Source of the DNA: Chryseobacterium sp. Leaf180
GTDB lineage: Bacteria > Bacteroidota > Bacteroidia > Flavobacteriales > Weeksellaceae
Reading direction: 5' to 3'
NCBI RefSeq assembly: GCF_001424585.1
Contig: NZ_LMPJ01000001.1
Location: 154,442 to 218,441, forward strand
DNA length: 64,000 bases
Below the pieces are notes generated by a model. The model was not told the origin of the DNA. It worked only from the letters and a program-made list of their open reading frames with translations, and searched no databases. Shown piece by piece: positions 28,320-35,839 of the stretch. The position numbers and the translations under genes are program-made. How positions within the stretch are numbered: the stretch's first letter is position 1; each line of letters starts with the position of its first letter.

Positions 28320-28348
28320 GGCTGTCTCTTCGGAGACAGCTTTTTTTT
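28320..28348 (+). terminator. Rho-independent terminator of the T9SS gene
   Basis: Stem GGCTGTCTC / GAGACAGCT with a TTCG tetraloop, followed by a run of T. It insulates the T9SS gene from the cassette array that follows. Confidence 0.95.
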
Positions 28349-28460
28349 ATGATGTAACCGGGAATGGGTTAAGTTATAAAATTCTTTCAATCATCTGCCT
28401 GAAAGGTTATGTTTTCATGTACAGCCTGTATTTAAAAATGAGCAGATATCATATAGGCTA

Positions 28461-28745
28461 TATACTGCGAACTTACTTTTTATAGGCCACGAAAAGATCA
28501 CGGTGAATTCTGAAAAAAGTTTGCAAAGTGTTTTGAAACAAGCCGTAAAAAAGTGGAGTATGACAAAACCCGTTTCTTTATATCGGCTTAGACATAGTTA
28601 CGCTGCACATCTGGTGGAAAGCGGGACAGATCTTCGCTACATAAAGGAATTGTTTGGACACCGCAGCAGCATGACAACGGAGATTTAGACGTACGTAAGC
28701 ATTAAATCCAGTTAGCAAATAAGTATTCTGTTTGATGACTTGTAA
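28461..28745 (+). pseudogene. Decayed tyrosine recombinase (integrase) C-terminal domain
   Basis: Only the C-terminal catalytic part remains, without a start. From YTANLLFIGHEK the frame runs through SLQSVLKQAVKKW to LYRLRHSYAAHLVESGTD and KELFGHRSS, giving the Arg, His and His/Trp region typical of phage/XerD/IntI recombinases. The nucleophilic Tyr, expected in TTEI-Y-THVS, is a TAG stop at 28686-28688; a second TAG is at 28713-28715; beyond it the frame still reads QISILFDDL to a natural stop, as in intact relatives. It lies 131 bases before the first cassette gene and reads in the same direction. Too short to say whether it was IntI or another Bacteroidetes integrase. Confidence 0.85.
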
Positions 28746-28765
28746 TTATTTTTTTAATACATTTG

Positions 28766-28786
28766 ATATCATACGAAGGATGATAT
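28766..28786. other. Inverted repeat between integrase remnant and first cassette
   Basis: ATATCAT and ATGATAT flank a seven-base spacer. The position, between the recombinase remnant and the first cassette, is where an integron primary site (attI) would lie. The resemblance is positional only. Confidence 0.3.
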
Positions 28787-28875
28787 TTGTCAGATCAAGC
28801 CGTCTAAAAATAGGTGTATCGGTCTGATTTTTTCCGAAATATATATAAGTAAGCTATAATACTGGAAGAACGCAT

Positions 28876-29475
28876 ATGACAGAGAAAGGATATAAAGAAT
28901 TAGACTGTTCAGTATTAAGTTTTCAGTTTATAAAAAGGGAAAGTGAAGAATATTGGGAACAGGTTAATTTGGACGTCTTTTGGGGATTTCAAATTCAAGA
29001 AGGTAGTAAATGGAAAAAAGGTTTATCTGAACCTCAATTGGAAGATTTTCAGAAAAATTTAGGAATAGCTTTTTCTGAGCCATTAAAAAACTACTATCGG
29101 ACCATGAATGGACTTGATAAACCTGGAATAAATAATAATGGTGGAGAAGGAGCAATCGAATTCGGAACGACATTTTATCGATATCCTGAAGATATTGAGA
29201 GAATAAAATCACAAATCAAATGGATTTTTGAAGACAATAAGGTGACTGATGAAATTATCAATACTCAAAATGCACCTTCAATTATTCCTTATTTAGGGCA
29301 TAGATTTTTAATATTAGACAATGAAGGGGCAATTTTATCTATGTATGGTAATGATATGATCATCTGGGCAGAAAATTTATCTAAAGGAATAGCACGTGAC
29401 ATCTTTCCAATTCATTCAGCAATTGAAATGAAAAATATTAATATGAATTCATTTTGGAACAGAAAAGTACGGTAG
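28876..29475 (+). CDS. SMI1/KNR4 (SUKH) family protein, cassette 1
   Basis: 199 residues, soluble. The central part (LSEPQLEDFQKNLGIAFSEP, then LKNYYRTMNGLD) is the SUKH signature: an acidic helix followed by L-P-x-x-[FY]-x-x-[FLY]-N-G-like residues. SUKH proteins often serve as immunity proteins against polymorphic toxins or CDI effectors, though no toxin gene accompanies this one. The TAG stop overlaps the left core of repeat A, so the coding sequence and recombination site are fused end to end, typical of a compact cassette. Confidence 0.8.
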   Translation: MTEKGYKELDCSVLSFQFIKRESEEYWEQVNLDVFWGFQIQEGSKWKKGLSEPQLEDFQKNLGIAFSEPLKNYYRTMNGLDKPGINNNGGEGAIEFGTTFYRYPEDIERIKSQIKWIFEDNKVTDEIINTQNAPSIIPYLGHRFLILDNEGAILSMYGNDMIIWAENLSKGIARDIFPIHSAIEMKNINMNSFWNRKVR

Positions 29476-29605
29476 CTGACAAGATTTTTGCAACAGTGGG
29501 GCGAAACTGCAAAGCTTAAGGGTAATTCTTCGGTTCAACTTAGTGCAAAAATTGAAGATTTGTGCTTCGATTGCCCCACCATCGCAAAACCCCGAAACGT
29601 TAGCT
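29474..29605 (+). repeat. attC-like repeat A (132 bp)
   Basis: Left core AGCTGAC, right core GTTAGCT at 29599-29605. Inner stem TTTTGC..GTGGGGC against GCCCCAC..GCAAAA with a mismatched 4-base bulge. The middle contains CTTCGGTTCAACTT. Right core differs from the integron consensus GTTRRRY at one base. Bases 29599-29613 match the complement of 30171-30185, the left core region of the next repeat, at 10 of 15 positions. Confidence 0.8.
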
Positions 29606-29629
29606 GATATTCTAATCAACGATACACCA

Positions 29630-30163
29630 ATGAAAGAACAGACAATTAAAAACATAGTTGACTTCCACTTGAAAAAATGGGTTGACAATGAACTTAATAG
29701 TACGCCAATTGACGTCGAACCTGATATGGCTGACCCAAATCAAGACAAGAATGAGGAGTGGCGTAATTGGTTTCCTATCGACAGTAAAGTGACAGATGCT
29801 GAAATTGAGGAAATGGAAAACAGAATTGGGCACAAATTTCCAAGTGACTATAAAACTTTCTTGAAACATAAGCACTTTTACGAACTTCAGATTTCAGAAG
29901 CTTCATTTTGCGAACATCCTTTAAACACTTGGAGAGCAAGCCTTACAGAAATGATTTTTGATGGTTATCCTACCGAATTTCTAATTGACAAAGGTTATAT
30001 CCCATTTATAAATTGGAGCGATTGGGGTTTACTATGTTTTGACACTAACAGAAACAAAGATGACAAAAACTATCCAGTTGTATTGTGGGACCACGAAAAT
30101 GCAAATGAGTTTCAAGACTTTTCCAAGGATTTTTATGACTTAATTACTAAACTTGACGAATAA
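29630..30163 (+). CDS. SMI1/KNR4 (SUKH) family protein, cassette 2
   Basis: 177 residues from ATG 29630; the longer frame from 29543 runs through repeat A and is not used. VTDAEIEEMENRIGHKFPSD then YKTFLKHKHFYEL is the SUKH core, followed by INWSDWGLLCFDTNR and PVVLWDHEN, common in the family. Not a close copy of cassette 1, so this is independent capture and not a duplication. Predicted cytosolic; immunity-like role by family analogy only. Confidence 0.85.
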   Translation: MKEQTIKNIVDFHLKKWVDNELNSTPIDVEPDMADPNQDKNEEWRNWFPIDSKVTDAEIEEMENRIGHKFPSDYKTFLKHKHFYELQISEASFCEHPLNTWRASLTEMIFDGYPTEFLIDKGYIPFINWSDWGLLCFDTNRNKDDKNYPVVLWDHENANEFQDFSKDFYDLITKLDE

Positions 30164-30179
30164 GAAAGAAAAAACATTA

Positions 30180-30312
30180 GGTGACACGGGTTTTGCAACA
30201 GTGGCGTGAAACTGCAAAGCTCAACGGCATTTCTTCGGTTGAACATTTGTGCGGAATATCCTCACCTGCGGTAATACTCAAAACGATGGTCGCAAGCTTA
30301 ACCGATGTCACC
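30180..30312 (+). repeat. attC-like repeat B (133 bp)
   Basis: Left core GGTGAC and right core GTCACC form an exact outer pair (30180-30186 with 30306-30312 complementary over seven bases). The left half keeps TTTTGCAACAGTGGCG and CTTCGGTTGAAC; the right half has diverged (CGATGGTCGCAAGC). The right core does not match the complement of the next repeat's left core. Confidence 0.65.
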
Positions 30313-30332
30313 ACAAGAAAGAAACAAACGAA

Positions 30333-31883
30333 ATGGAACTTTGGAATTACTTACAGATTTTAGGACAGAAGAAACAAGGTTGGCCTTTCAGAAAGGACAA
30401 CCTTGAGGAAAGACTTTTTGCATTGGCAAAAATTTTAGAATTGGGTTATCCGAGTTCAATTCAAAACCTAATTCCATTTCTCACAGACGAAAGCAAAGAA
30501 ATTCAGCATACGACGTGCAGTGTAATTATTCAGTTATTTAAAAAAATTGAAACTAAAAAAGGTTATTACGACACATTAAAACATTGCGACATTTCAAAAT
30601 CAGACATTGACTTTTATAGTGAAACCTTCTCAGACGAAAATTGTACAATACTTTACTCGATTGCAACACTTAATAGTAATGGATATATAAGAGAAAAAGC
30701 CATTAAAAAACTTGCTGAAAGCAACAGCGAAAAAGCCATTCCATTTATTGTTTACAGATTGGCTGACTGGGTTCAGGCCGTTAGACAAGCTGCTTTGAAA
30801 AGTATTGAGAATTTCAAAAAACCAAAATTCATCAATGCGCTCGTTGACAATCTTACAATTTTTGAATGGTTACAGAAAGTTCAGAGAACAGATCTGAGTT
30901 CAGTTCACTCAGACATAATGAATTTTGTGGTTGTAGAGAATAAAAAATATGTATTTGAAAACTTTAAAACATTTACCGACAGAACACGAATTCTGATTGC
31001 AAAGCAAATTGCAGATTCAGAGGATATTAAACGTGAAGATTTAAAAATATTTTTAAGCGACAGGCATTTTTTGGTTCGCAATTTTGCCTTATCTCATTTC
31101 GACAAATTAACGCAGGCTGAAATTGACAATCTTTTAAAGGACAAATCTGCACGAATTAGAATGCGAACACTTTACAGTTTGAAAGACAAAGAAAATTTTT
31201 CAGACTTAGTTTTCCCATTTCTTTCAGACAATTCGGCTTCTGTCCGTGACTTTGCTCGCTACGAATTGAAAAATAATATTTCTGACTTTGCAACAATTTA
31301 TAATGATAATTTACTAAACAGAAAAAAAATAATTGGTTCTTTAAGTGGACTTGCCGAAACAAACGGGAAGGATTTCGTTGAAACTGTTGTTCCTTTTTTG
31401 AATGACCCAAAAATAAAAATTAGAAAAGCAGCTTTTTTAGCGCTTAAACAGTTAGACAATAACAAAGCTTACAGTTTTGCTTTGCAGAATTTAGACAGTG
31501 AGTACATCGGAATACGAAATATAATTATTGATTATTTTGCCGACACTGCGACAACAGAAGTTTTACAAAAAGCAAGAGAAATATATACGGACGGCCAATA
31601 CGAATTAAGGAAATCAATGCTCAAATTATTTAGTAAAATTGGCAAATGGACGGCTATCGCAGATATTATAATTGGAACTATTGACGAAAACGAAAATATA
31701 AGGCAGCTGAGTTTGGGATATTTACAGCAATGGCGAAATAAAGCAACACGCTATTTTACGCAACCTAAAGAAGGAGAGCTTGAAAGAGCAAATGAAATGT
31801 TTAGGTTTGCTTTTGAAGTACATGAAGAAAAGAAATACTTTAACCAAAATCCATTGAAAGGAATTGACTTCTATTTAAGATAA
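30333..31883 (+). CDS. HEAT-repeat protein, cassette 3
   Basis: 516 residues from ATG 30333 (MELWNYLQILGQKKQGWPFR); the frame extends upstream to 30249 but that part lies in repeat B. The whole length consists of HEAT or DNA-alkylation-repairing-like helical repeats, e.g. NSNGYIREKAIKKLAESN, LADWVQAVRQAALKSIENF, FLNDPKIKIRKAAFLALKQL and YIGIRNIIIDYFADTATTEV. Such scaffolds bind proteins or nucleic acids. No catalytic motif. It is the largest cassette cargo and its AT content is like that of its neighbours. Confidence 0.8.
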   Translation: MELWNYLQILGQKKQGWPFRKDNLEERLFALAKILELGYPSSIQNLIPFLTDESKEIQHTTCSVIIQLFKKIETKKGYYDTLKHCDISKSDIDFYSETFSDENCTILYSIATLNSNGYIREKAIKKLAESNSEKAIPFIVYRLADWVQAVRQAALKSIENFKKPKFINALVDNLTIFEWLQKVQRTDLSSVHSDIMNFVVVENKKYVFENFKTFTDRTRILIAKQIADSEDIKREDLKIFLSDRHFLVRNFALSHFDKLTQAEIDNLLKDKSARIRMRTLYSLKDKENFSDLVFPFLSDNSASVRDFARYELKNNISDFATIYNDNLLNRKKIIGSLSGLAETNGKDFVETVVPFLNDPKIKIRKAAFLALKQLDNNKAYSFALQNLDSEYIGIRNIIIDYFADTATTEVLQKAREIYTDGQYELRKSMLKLFSKIGKWTAIADIIIGTIDENENIRQLSLGYLQQWRNKATRYFTQPKEGELERANEMFRFAFEVHEEKKYFNQNPLKGIDFYLR

Positions 31884-31898
31884 CCCAAAAAAGCCAGC

Positions 31899-32031
31899 CA
31901 CCAATAAGGGTTTTGCAATAGTTGGGGCTCACGTGCAAAACTCAACATTAGTAATTCTATTGAGCATTTGTGCGAAACTGAACTTTTGTGCTTCGGTTGG
32001 CTTACCGACGCCAAGCCGAGAAACTATAACA
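31899..32031 (+). repeat. attC-like repeat C (133 bp, diverged)
   Basis: Keeps TTTTGCAATAGTTGGGGC on the left and GTTGGCTTACCGACGCCAAG on the right, so the inner stem survives in altered form. The right core region TATAACAGCAAGCAA (32025-32039) matches the complement of the left core region of repeat D (32730-32744) at 11 of 15 positions. Confidence 0.65.
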
Positions 32032-32056
32032 GCAAGCAATCTAAAATACACCCTAA

Positions 32057-32335
32057 ATGAGAAAAACTATAAAAATAACTTTTAGTGTAATAGCATTTAT
32101 CATAGCGGTAATGTTGACGGTGATGTCAGCTTCATCAGGAGGAAAAATAGTATTAGTCTCAATTATTTTAATTGCGTTTGGAGGCTTTGTTATTTCGTTG
32201 ACTTATGCAGCTTGGACAAACAAAGCTACAAAAACTGCTTTTTTGAATAGCCTTGAATTGTCATTCGGTGTAAGCTCATTTATTGTTATTTTGGGATACT
32301 TATATACTGCCTTACAACCAATTATCTTAAAATGA
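32057..32335 (+). CDS. Small membrane protein, first gene of cassette 4
   Basis: 92 residues with three hydrophobic segments (about 7-25, 31-51 and 68-88). No family recognised. Its last four bases overlap the start of the next gene (ATGA), so the two are co-translated and form the only two-gene cassette of the array. Confidence 0.7.
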   Translation: MRKTIKITFSVIAFIIAVMLTVMSASSGGKIVLVSIILIAFGGFVISLTYAAWTNKATKTAFLNSLELSFGVSSFIVILGYLYTALQPIILK

Positions 32336-32727
32336 AAACAGTTTACAAAATATCTGCTCTAATTTTATTGATCCCGACTGTTTGTATTTTATTTATATTG
32401 GGAAGAATTTCGTTAATAGAAGGTTACAATATTTTTGAACCTTACATTGACACAGAATTTGGAGAAAATTACACTCCAGAAAAATTCGAGCTTATAAACA
32501 AAGAATTTACAGAAGAAGAAGTTTTAAAAACAGTTGGAAAACCCCTGTTTATTCATCGAGATACTTTGACCGGAGAAATTGAACTTACATATACAAATGA
32601 CGGTTTCTTAAGACGAAAAAGCAATAGAAATTATGACATTGAAGATTTTGCTTGGTATCGTTCAAGTGTACATTTTGATTCAATTGGAAAAATAATCCGA
32701 ATTGATAAAGGATGGAGTTACGACTAA
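32332..32727 (+). CDS. Membrane-anchored protein, second gene of cassette 4
   Basis: 131 residues with one N-terminal transmembrane segment (about 6-25) and a charged extracytoplasmic domain containing LINKEFTEEEVLKTVGKPLF. The pattern of a turn after VGKP followed by ELTYTNDGF recalls small BamE/SmpA-like outer-membrane assembly domains, a weak resemblance. Coupled to the preceding membrane protein; the two could form a complex. Confidence 0.6.
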   Translation: MKTVYKISALILLIPTVCILFILGRISLIEGYNIFEPYIDTEFGENYTPEKFELINKEFTEEEVLKTVGKPLFIHRDTLTGEIELTYTNDGFLRRKSNRNYDIEDFAWYRSSVHFDSIGKIIRIDKGWSYD

Positions 32728-32737
32728 ATTTGCCTGC

Positions 32738-32869
32738 TGTTGACAGCAGTTTGGCAAAATGCCGGTTTCCAGTGCTGAATTTAACGTTCGGTTTTCAAAT
32801 GAGAAGTGGTGCTGAAATGAAAGTACATCCTTCTAATTGCGCCACAACACCGATGCTTTAACGTTAGCT
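32738..32869 (+). repeat. attC-like repeat D (132 bp)
   Basis: Left core TGTTGAC, right core GTTAGCT at 32863-32869. The inner stem is TTTGGCAAAATGCCGG on the left against GCGCCACAACACCG on the right. The right core region shares eight contiguous bases (TAGCTGTC) with the complement of the left core region of repeat E (33490-33499). Confidence 0.7.
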
Positions 32870-32925
32870 GTCATTGTAAAACGACCGGCAAAAAAATGAA
32901 CTAACAAAATATTGACACGAAAAAA

Positions 32926-33459
32926 ATGACAACTGAAAACACGTTGATACTTCTAAGTTCAATTCATACCGACTTGAAAGCCATGAAAGAATTGGTGTAT
33001 GATAAATGTGGTTTTAAATTGACAGACTTGAAGCAGAGCACCGAAAGTAAAGAATACGGAGCTTGTTCTTTTAAACTTAACGGAAAGACAGTTCAACAGC
33101 GAGTTTCTAAAATTACACCGGCAAAAACGGGACAATTTGTAACGTTTTGGAAACGAAACAGGGACGGAATAACGGAACCATTTGACATCTCAGACGATTT
33201 TGATTTTTTAATTATCACGGCAAGAAATGAGGAAAAGTTCGGACAATTTATTTTTCCAAAATCTGTGTTGGCTGAAAAAGGAATAATAACACGAAACGGG
33301 AAAACCGGAAAACGTGGAATTAGAATTTATCCTGTTTGGGATGTGACAACTAACGAACAGGCGGGGAAAACGCAAAGTTGGCAGACAGAATATTTTACAA
33401 CAGTTAAAGATAACAACTCAATCGACCTTGAATTGACAAAAAAATTATTAAGACAGTAA
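32926..33459 (+). CDS. MepB family protein, cassette 5
   Basis: 177 residues. YGACSFKLNGKTVQQRVSKI, then PAKTGQFVTFWKRN and FDFLIITARNEEKFGQF, is characteristic of MepB, a family named from the Staphylococcus aureus mepRAB operon where its function is unknown. The family has a YjbR/CyaY-like or nuclease-like fold by some predictions, which I do not rely on. Cytosolic. It is flanked by repeats D and E and has no operon partner. Confidence 0.85.
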   Translation: MTTENTLILLSSIHTDLKAMKELVYDKCGFKLTDLKQSTESKEYGACSFKLNGKTVQQRVSKITPAKTGQFVTFWKRNRDGITEPFDISDDFDFLIITARNEEKFGQFIFPKSVLAEKGIITRNGKTGKRGIRIYPVWDVTTNEQAGKTQSWQTEYFTTVKDNNSIDLELTKKLLRQ

Positions 33460-33492
33460 AACAAACAAAACTGACGGGGAATAACAGCGGAC

Positions 33493-33621
33493 AGCTATTG
33501 AGGTTTTTGTGTCAGGTGGGCTGAAGTGCAAAATTCAACGGCAGTTTTTCGACTAAACTGCATAAAATTCAAGATTTCTGCTTTGATAGCCCGACCATCG
33601 TAAATCCCAAAAATGGTATGT
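33493..33621 (+). repeat. attC-like repeat E (129 bp, diverged)
   Basis: Left core AGCTATT, right core GGTATGT at 33615-33621. Inner stem TTTTTGTGTCAGGTGGGCT against AGCCCGACCATCGTAAA. Right core region GGTATGTGTAATTTT (33615-33629) matches the complement of the left core region of repeat F (34247-34261) at 10 of 15 positions. Confidence 0.65.
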
Positions 33622-33678
33622 GTAATTTTATAGACGACAAAACAGACAATATGACGAAAACCAAATAGATAGGTAAGA

Positions 33679-34245
33679 ATGGGAATATTTATAATAATTG
33701 GACTTGTAGTTATAACCTTATTGACTGGTTTGACCTATTTAATTTATCTCGTTCCAAAGAAACTGGGTTATCCAAAAGTTGGAAAATATCTAGCTATACT
33801 TGTTGGACTTTTTTTTGTTTGGCTGACCATAATTACAATTTTCGAAGATCAACTTTTTTCAAAAAAAGACGCAAGAGAATTATTAATTGAACAAGACATT
33901 AACTTAGCAGACAAATTTGAAATTCTTGAAAATGAATCAATGTCAGCAATAGGTGACTATTACCACACATTTACCTTAGACATTTCTGAAAAAGACAGGC
34001 AGATAATTATAAATCAAATAAAAAATTCTCCAGATTTTAAAGGATTTAGAGATAAAAAAGAAGACTTATTTCGTTCGGCAGATGACCGTTATGAGGGGAA
34101 TAAATTGACAAAAAATTATGAAAGTGACAGACTGTATGTAAGAGAATATTATCAACCTAATGGACAAGGGTATGCTCCGACTTATAGGAAGATAGAAGTA
34201 GATAAAAAACAAAGTAGGCTCACTTTTGAGGAAATAAATGAGTAA
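33679..34245 (+). CDS. Two-span membrane protein of unknown function, cassette 6
   Basis: 188 residues. Two transmembrane segments (about 2-26 and 38-58), then a soluble domain rich in charged residues (ESMSAIGDYYHTFTLDISEK). I do not recognise the family. The topology is close to that of the next cassette's protein although the sequences differ, so the array seems to collect small membrane proteins with soluble tails. Confidence 0.65.
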   Translation: MGIFIIIGLVVITLLTGLTYLIYLVPKKLGYPKVGKYLAILVGLFFVWLTIITIFEDQLFSKKDARELLIEQDINLADKFEILENESMSAIGDYYHTFTLDISEKDRQIIINQIKNSPDFKGFRDKKEDLFRSADDRYEGNKLTKNYESDRLYVREYYQPNGQGYAPTYRKIEVDKKQSRLTFEEINE

Positions 34246-34254
34246 AATACCTAC

Positions 34255-34392
34255 AGATAACAGTGGTTTTGCAATGGTAGGGCGAAACTGCAAGTTCAAC
34301 GGCAGTTCTTCGATTGAACTTTTTTGCAAAATTAAACTTTTTTGCTTTGATTTCCGCCACTTCGCCAAGCTGAAAATCATTGTCCGTCAGCT
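34255..34392 (+). repeat. attC-like repeat F (138 bp)
   Basis: Left core AGATAAC, right core GTCAGCT at 34386-34392. Left inner arm TTTTGCAATGGTAGGGCG; right arm CCGCCACTTCGCCAAG. A few extra bases precede the right core compared with repeats A, G and H. No convincing match between its right core region and the left core of repeat G. Confidence 0.65.
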
Positions 34393-34442
34393 TATAACGA
34401 CAACCAAAATGAAAGAAAATGATTTTAAAAAAGTGAGATAAA

Positions 34443-34979
34443 ATGGGATTTGGATTTAATTTATTTGTGATTTTTGTCGTTTTACCTTTGTCTGTGATTC
34501 TTTTGTCTGTATGGATATTTTCAAAAAACAAAATATTTGGGAAGACACTTGGATTTATTTGGCTTGGCATAGTTGGACTTATTATATTCTCTCTGACAGC
34601 ACAAACTTTGACTGCGAAAAAGGAATTAAAAAAAAAGGATTATTATGGAAGTTATATTATTTACCGAGATTTTTTTCCTGGCAAACAAGCGAATTGGCAA
34701 TATGAAAATTTTAGATTTGAAATAAAAAATGACGATAAAATCTATTTTTACGTTACTGACAAAAAAAAAATAGTGAAAACATATAGTGGAACAATTTCAA
34801 CATTGTCACCATATGGCTCAGAAAGACTTGTCATAAAAATGGAACAACCAACAATTCATATACTGAAAACTAATCCAACAATTTATAGAAGTGCTTGGAG
34901 TTTCTATTTAGTGTTTCATTCTGACAAATTCAATAATATGTATTTTAAAAAAGGAACTTGGAAATCAATAAATGAATAA
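34443..34979 (+). CDS. Two-span membrane protein of unknown function, cassette 7
   Basis: 178 residues with two hydrophobic segments (about 4-26 and 33-55) and a C-terminal soluble domain with a beta-rich look (FRFEIKNDDKIYFYVTDKKK, TPYGSERL-like turns). No family recognised. The start is an ATG three bases after an in-frame stop, with AGATAA just before it. Strong A/T bias in the coding sequence compared with genes outside the array. Confidence 0.65.
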   Translation: MGFGFNLFVIFVVLPLSVILLSVWIFSKNKIFGKTLGFIWLGIVGLIIFSLTAQTLTAKKELKKKDYYGSYIIYRDFFPGKQANWQYENFRFEIKNDDKIYFYVTDKKKIVKTYSGTISTLSPYGSERLVIKMEQPTIHILKTNPTIYRSAWSFYLVFHSDKFNNMYFKKGTWKSINE

Positions 34980-35001
34980 ATTTAACAAAAAAAAACGCAC
35001 A

Positions 35002-35133
35002 ACATAGGAAGTGTCATGCAATAGTGGGGCGAAACTGCAAAGCTTAAGGGTAATTCTTCGGTTCAACTTAGTGCAAAAATTGAAGATTTGTGCTTCGATT
35101 GCCTCACCATCGCAAAGCCCCGAAACGTTAGCA
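35002..35133 (+). repeat. attC-like repeat G (132 bp)
   Basis: The internal 100 bases are nearly identical to repeat A (AGTGGGGCGAAACTGCAAAG through ATCGCAAAGCCCCGAAACG), while the outer parts differ. Right core GTTAGCA at 35127-35133; bases 35127-35141 match the complement of the left core region of repeat H (35656-35670) at 14 of 15 positions. Confidence 0.85.
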
Positions 35134-35150
35134 GCAGGTATAAATGACAA

Positions 35151-35669
35151 ATGACAGTAGAAGAATTAGGACACAAAGAATTAGAACTCTATTCTTCTGT
35201 AATTTCCCTAAGTGGAACTATGGAAGAAAAAACCGAGCAGATTAAGATTTTGGGATATTCAGAACAATATAAAAAAATACATTCAGACTATGCAAAACTA
35301 AACAAAAGTGATTTAGAAGCATTAAAAAGAGGTTTATTTTTAATTTGGTATGCTCGAACAGAATCTTCTTGTTATACCGGAATTGCAGACTTAGACCCAG
35401 ACGCTGAAAAAGCAATAATTGAGACACTTGACATACGGATAAATATGAATGTTACAGATTATGAACTCGACTGGATGTTGAGTTATTACTCAAATTTTGA
35501 ATTTGCTTTCGAACAATTCCGAAATTACAAATCATTTTACACAAAACTAACAACAGAAAAAACTGAAATGCCGAACTCAATTGATATGGAAGAAATGAAA
35601 ACAAGAGGACAAATGGGAGTGTATTGGATTTCATTAAATAGATATAACGATAAAAATACCTGTTGCTAA
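35151..35669 (+). CDS. Hypothetical soluble protein, cassette 8
   Basis: 172 residues, predicted helical and cytosolic. Contains SDLEALKRGLFLIWYARTES and DYELDWMLSYYSN; I do not recognise a family. The stop codon TAA lies within the left core of repeat H, so the last residues (NTCC) are partly encoded by the recombination site. Preceded by repeat G with only 17 bases between right core and start codon. Confidence 0.7.
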   Translation: MTVEELGHKELELYSSVISLSGTMEEKTEQIKILGYSEQYKKIHSDYAKLNKSDLEALKRGLFLIWYARTESSCYTGIADLDPDAEKAIIETLDIRINMNVTDYELDWMLSYYSNFEFAFEQFRNYKSFYTKLTTEKTEMPNSIDMEEMKTRGQMGVYWISLNRYNDKNTCC

Positions 35670-35795
35670 CAAGGGTCTTGTAATAGTGGGGCGAAACTGC
35701 GAAGTCTAACTGTATTTCTTCGATTAAGCTTTTGTATAAAATTGAAGATTTGTGCTTCGATTGCCCCACCATCGCAAAGCCCCGAAACGTTAGCT
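35664..35795 (+). repeat. attC-like repeat H (132 bp)
   Basis: Left core TGCTAAC, right core GTTAGCT at 35789-35795. Inner stem AGTGGGGCGAA against TTGCCCCACC plus CGCAAAG. Bases 35789-35803 match the complement of the left core region of repeat I (37314-37328) at 14 of 15 positions, although its own left core region is complementary to the sequence before the preceding gene instead. Confidence 0.85.
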
Positions 35796-35839
35796 GTTAT
35801 TTTAACAAACGACACTGCAAAACTGAACGACAAAAATAA

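Noticed and set aside
30249..30332. Longer start for the HEAT-repeat gene
   Set aside because: The extra 28 residues are translated from repeat B; ATG 30333 lies just outside the repeat.
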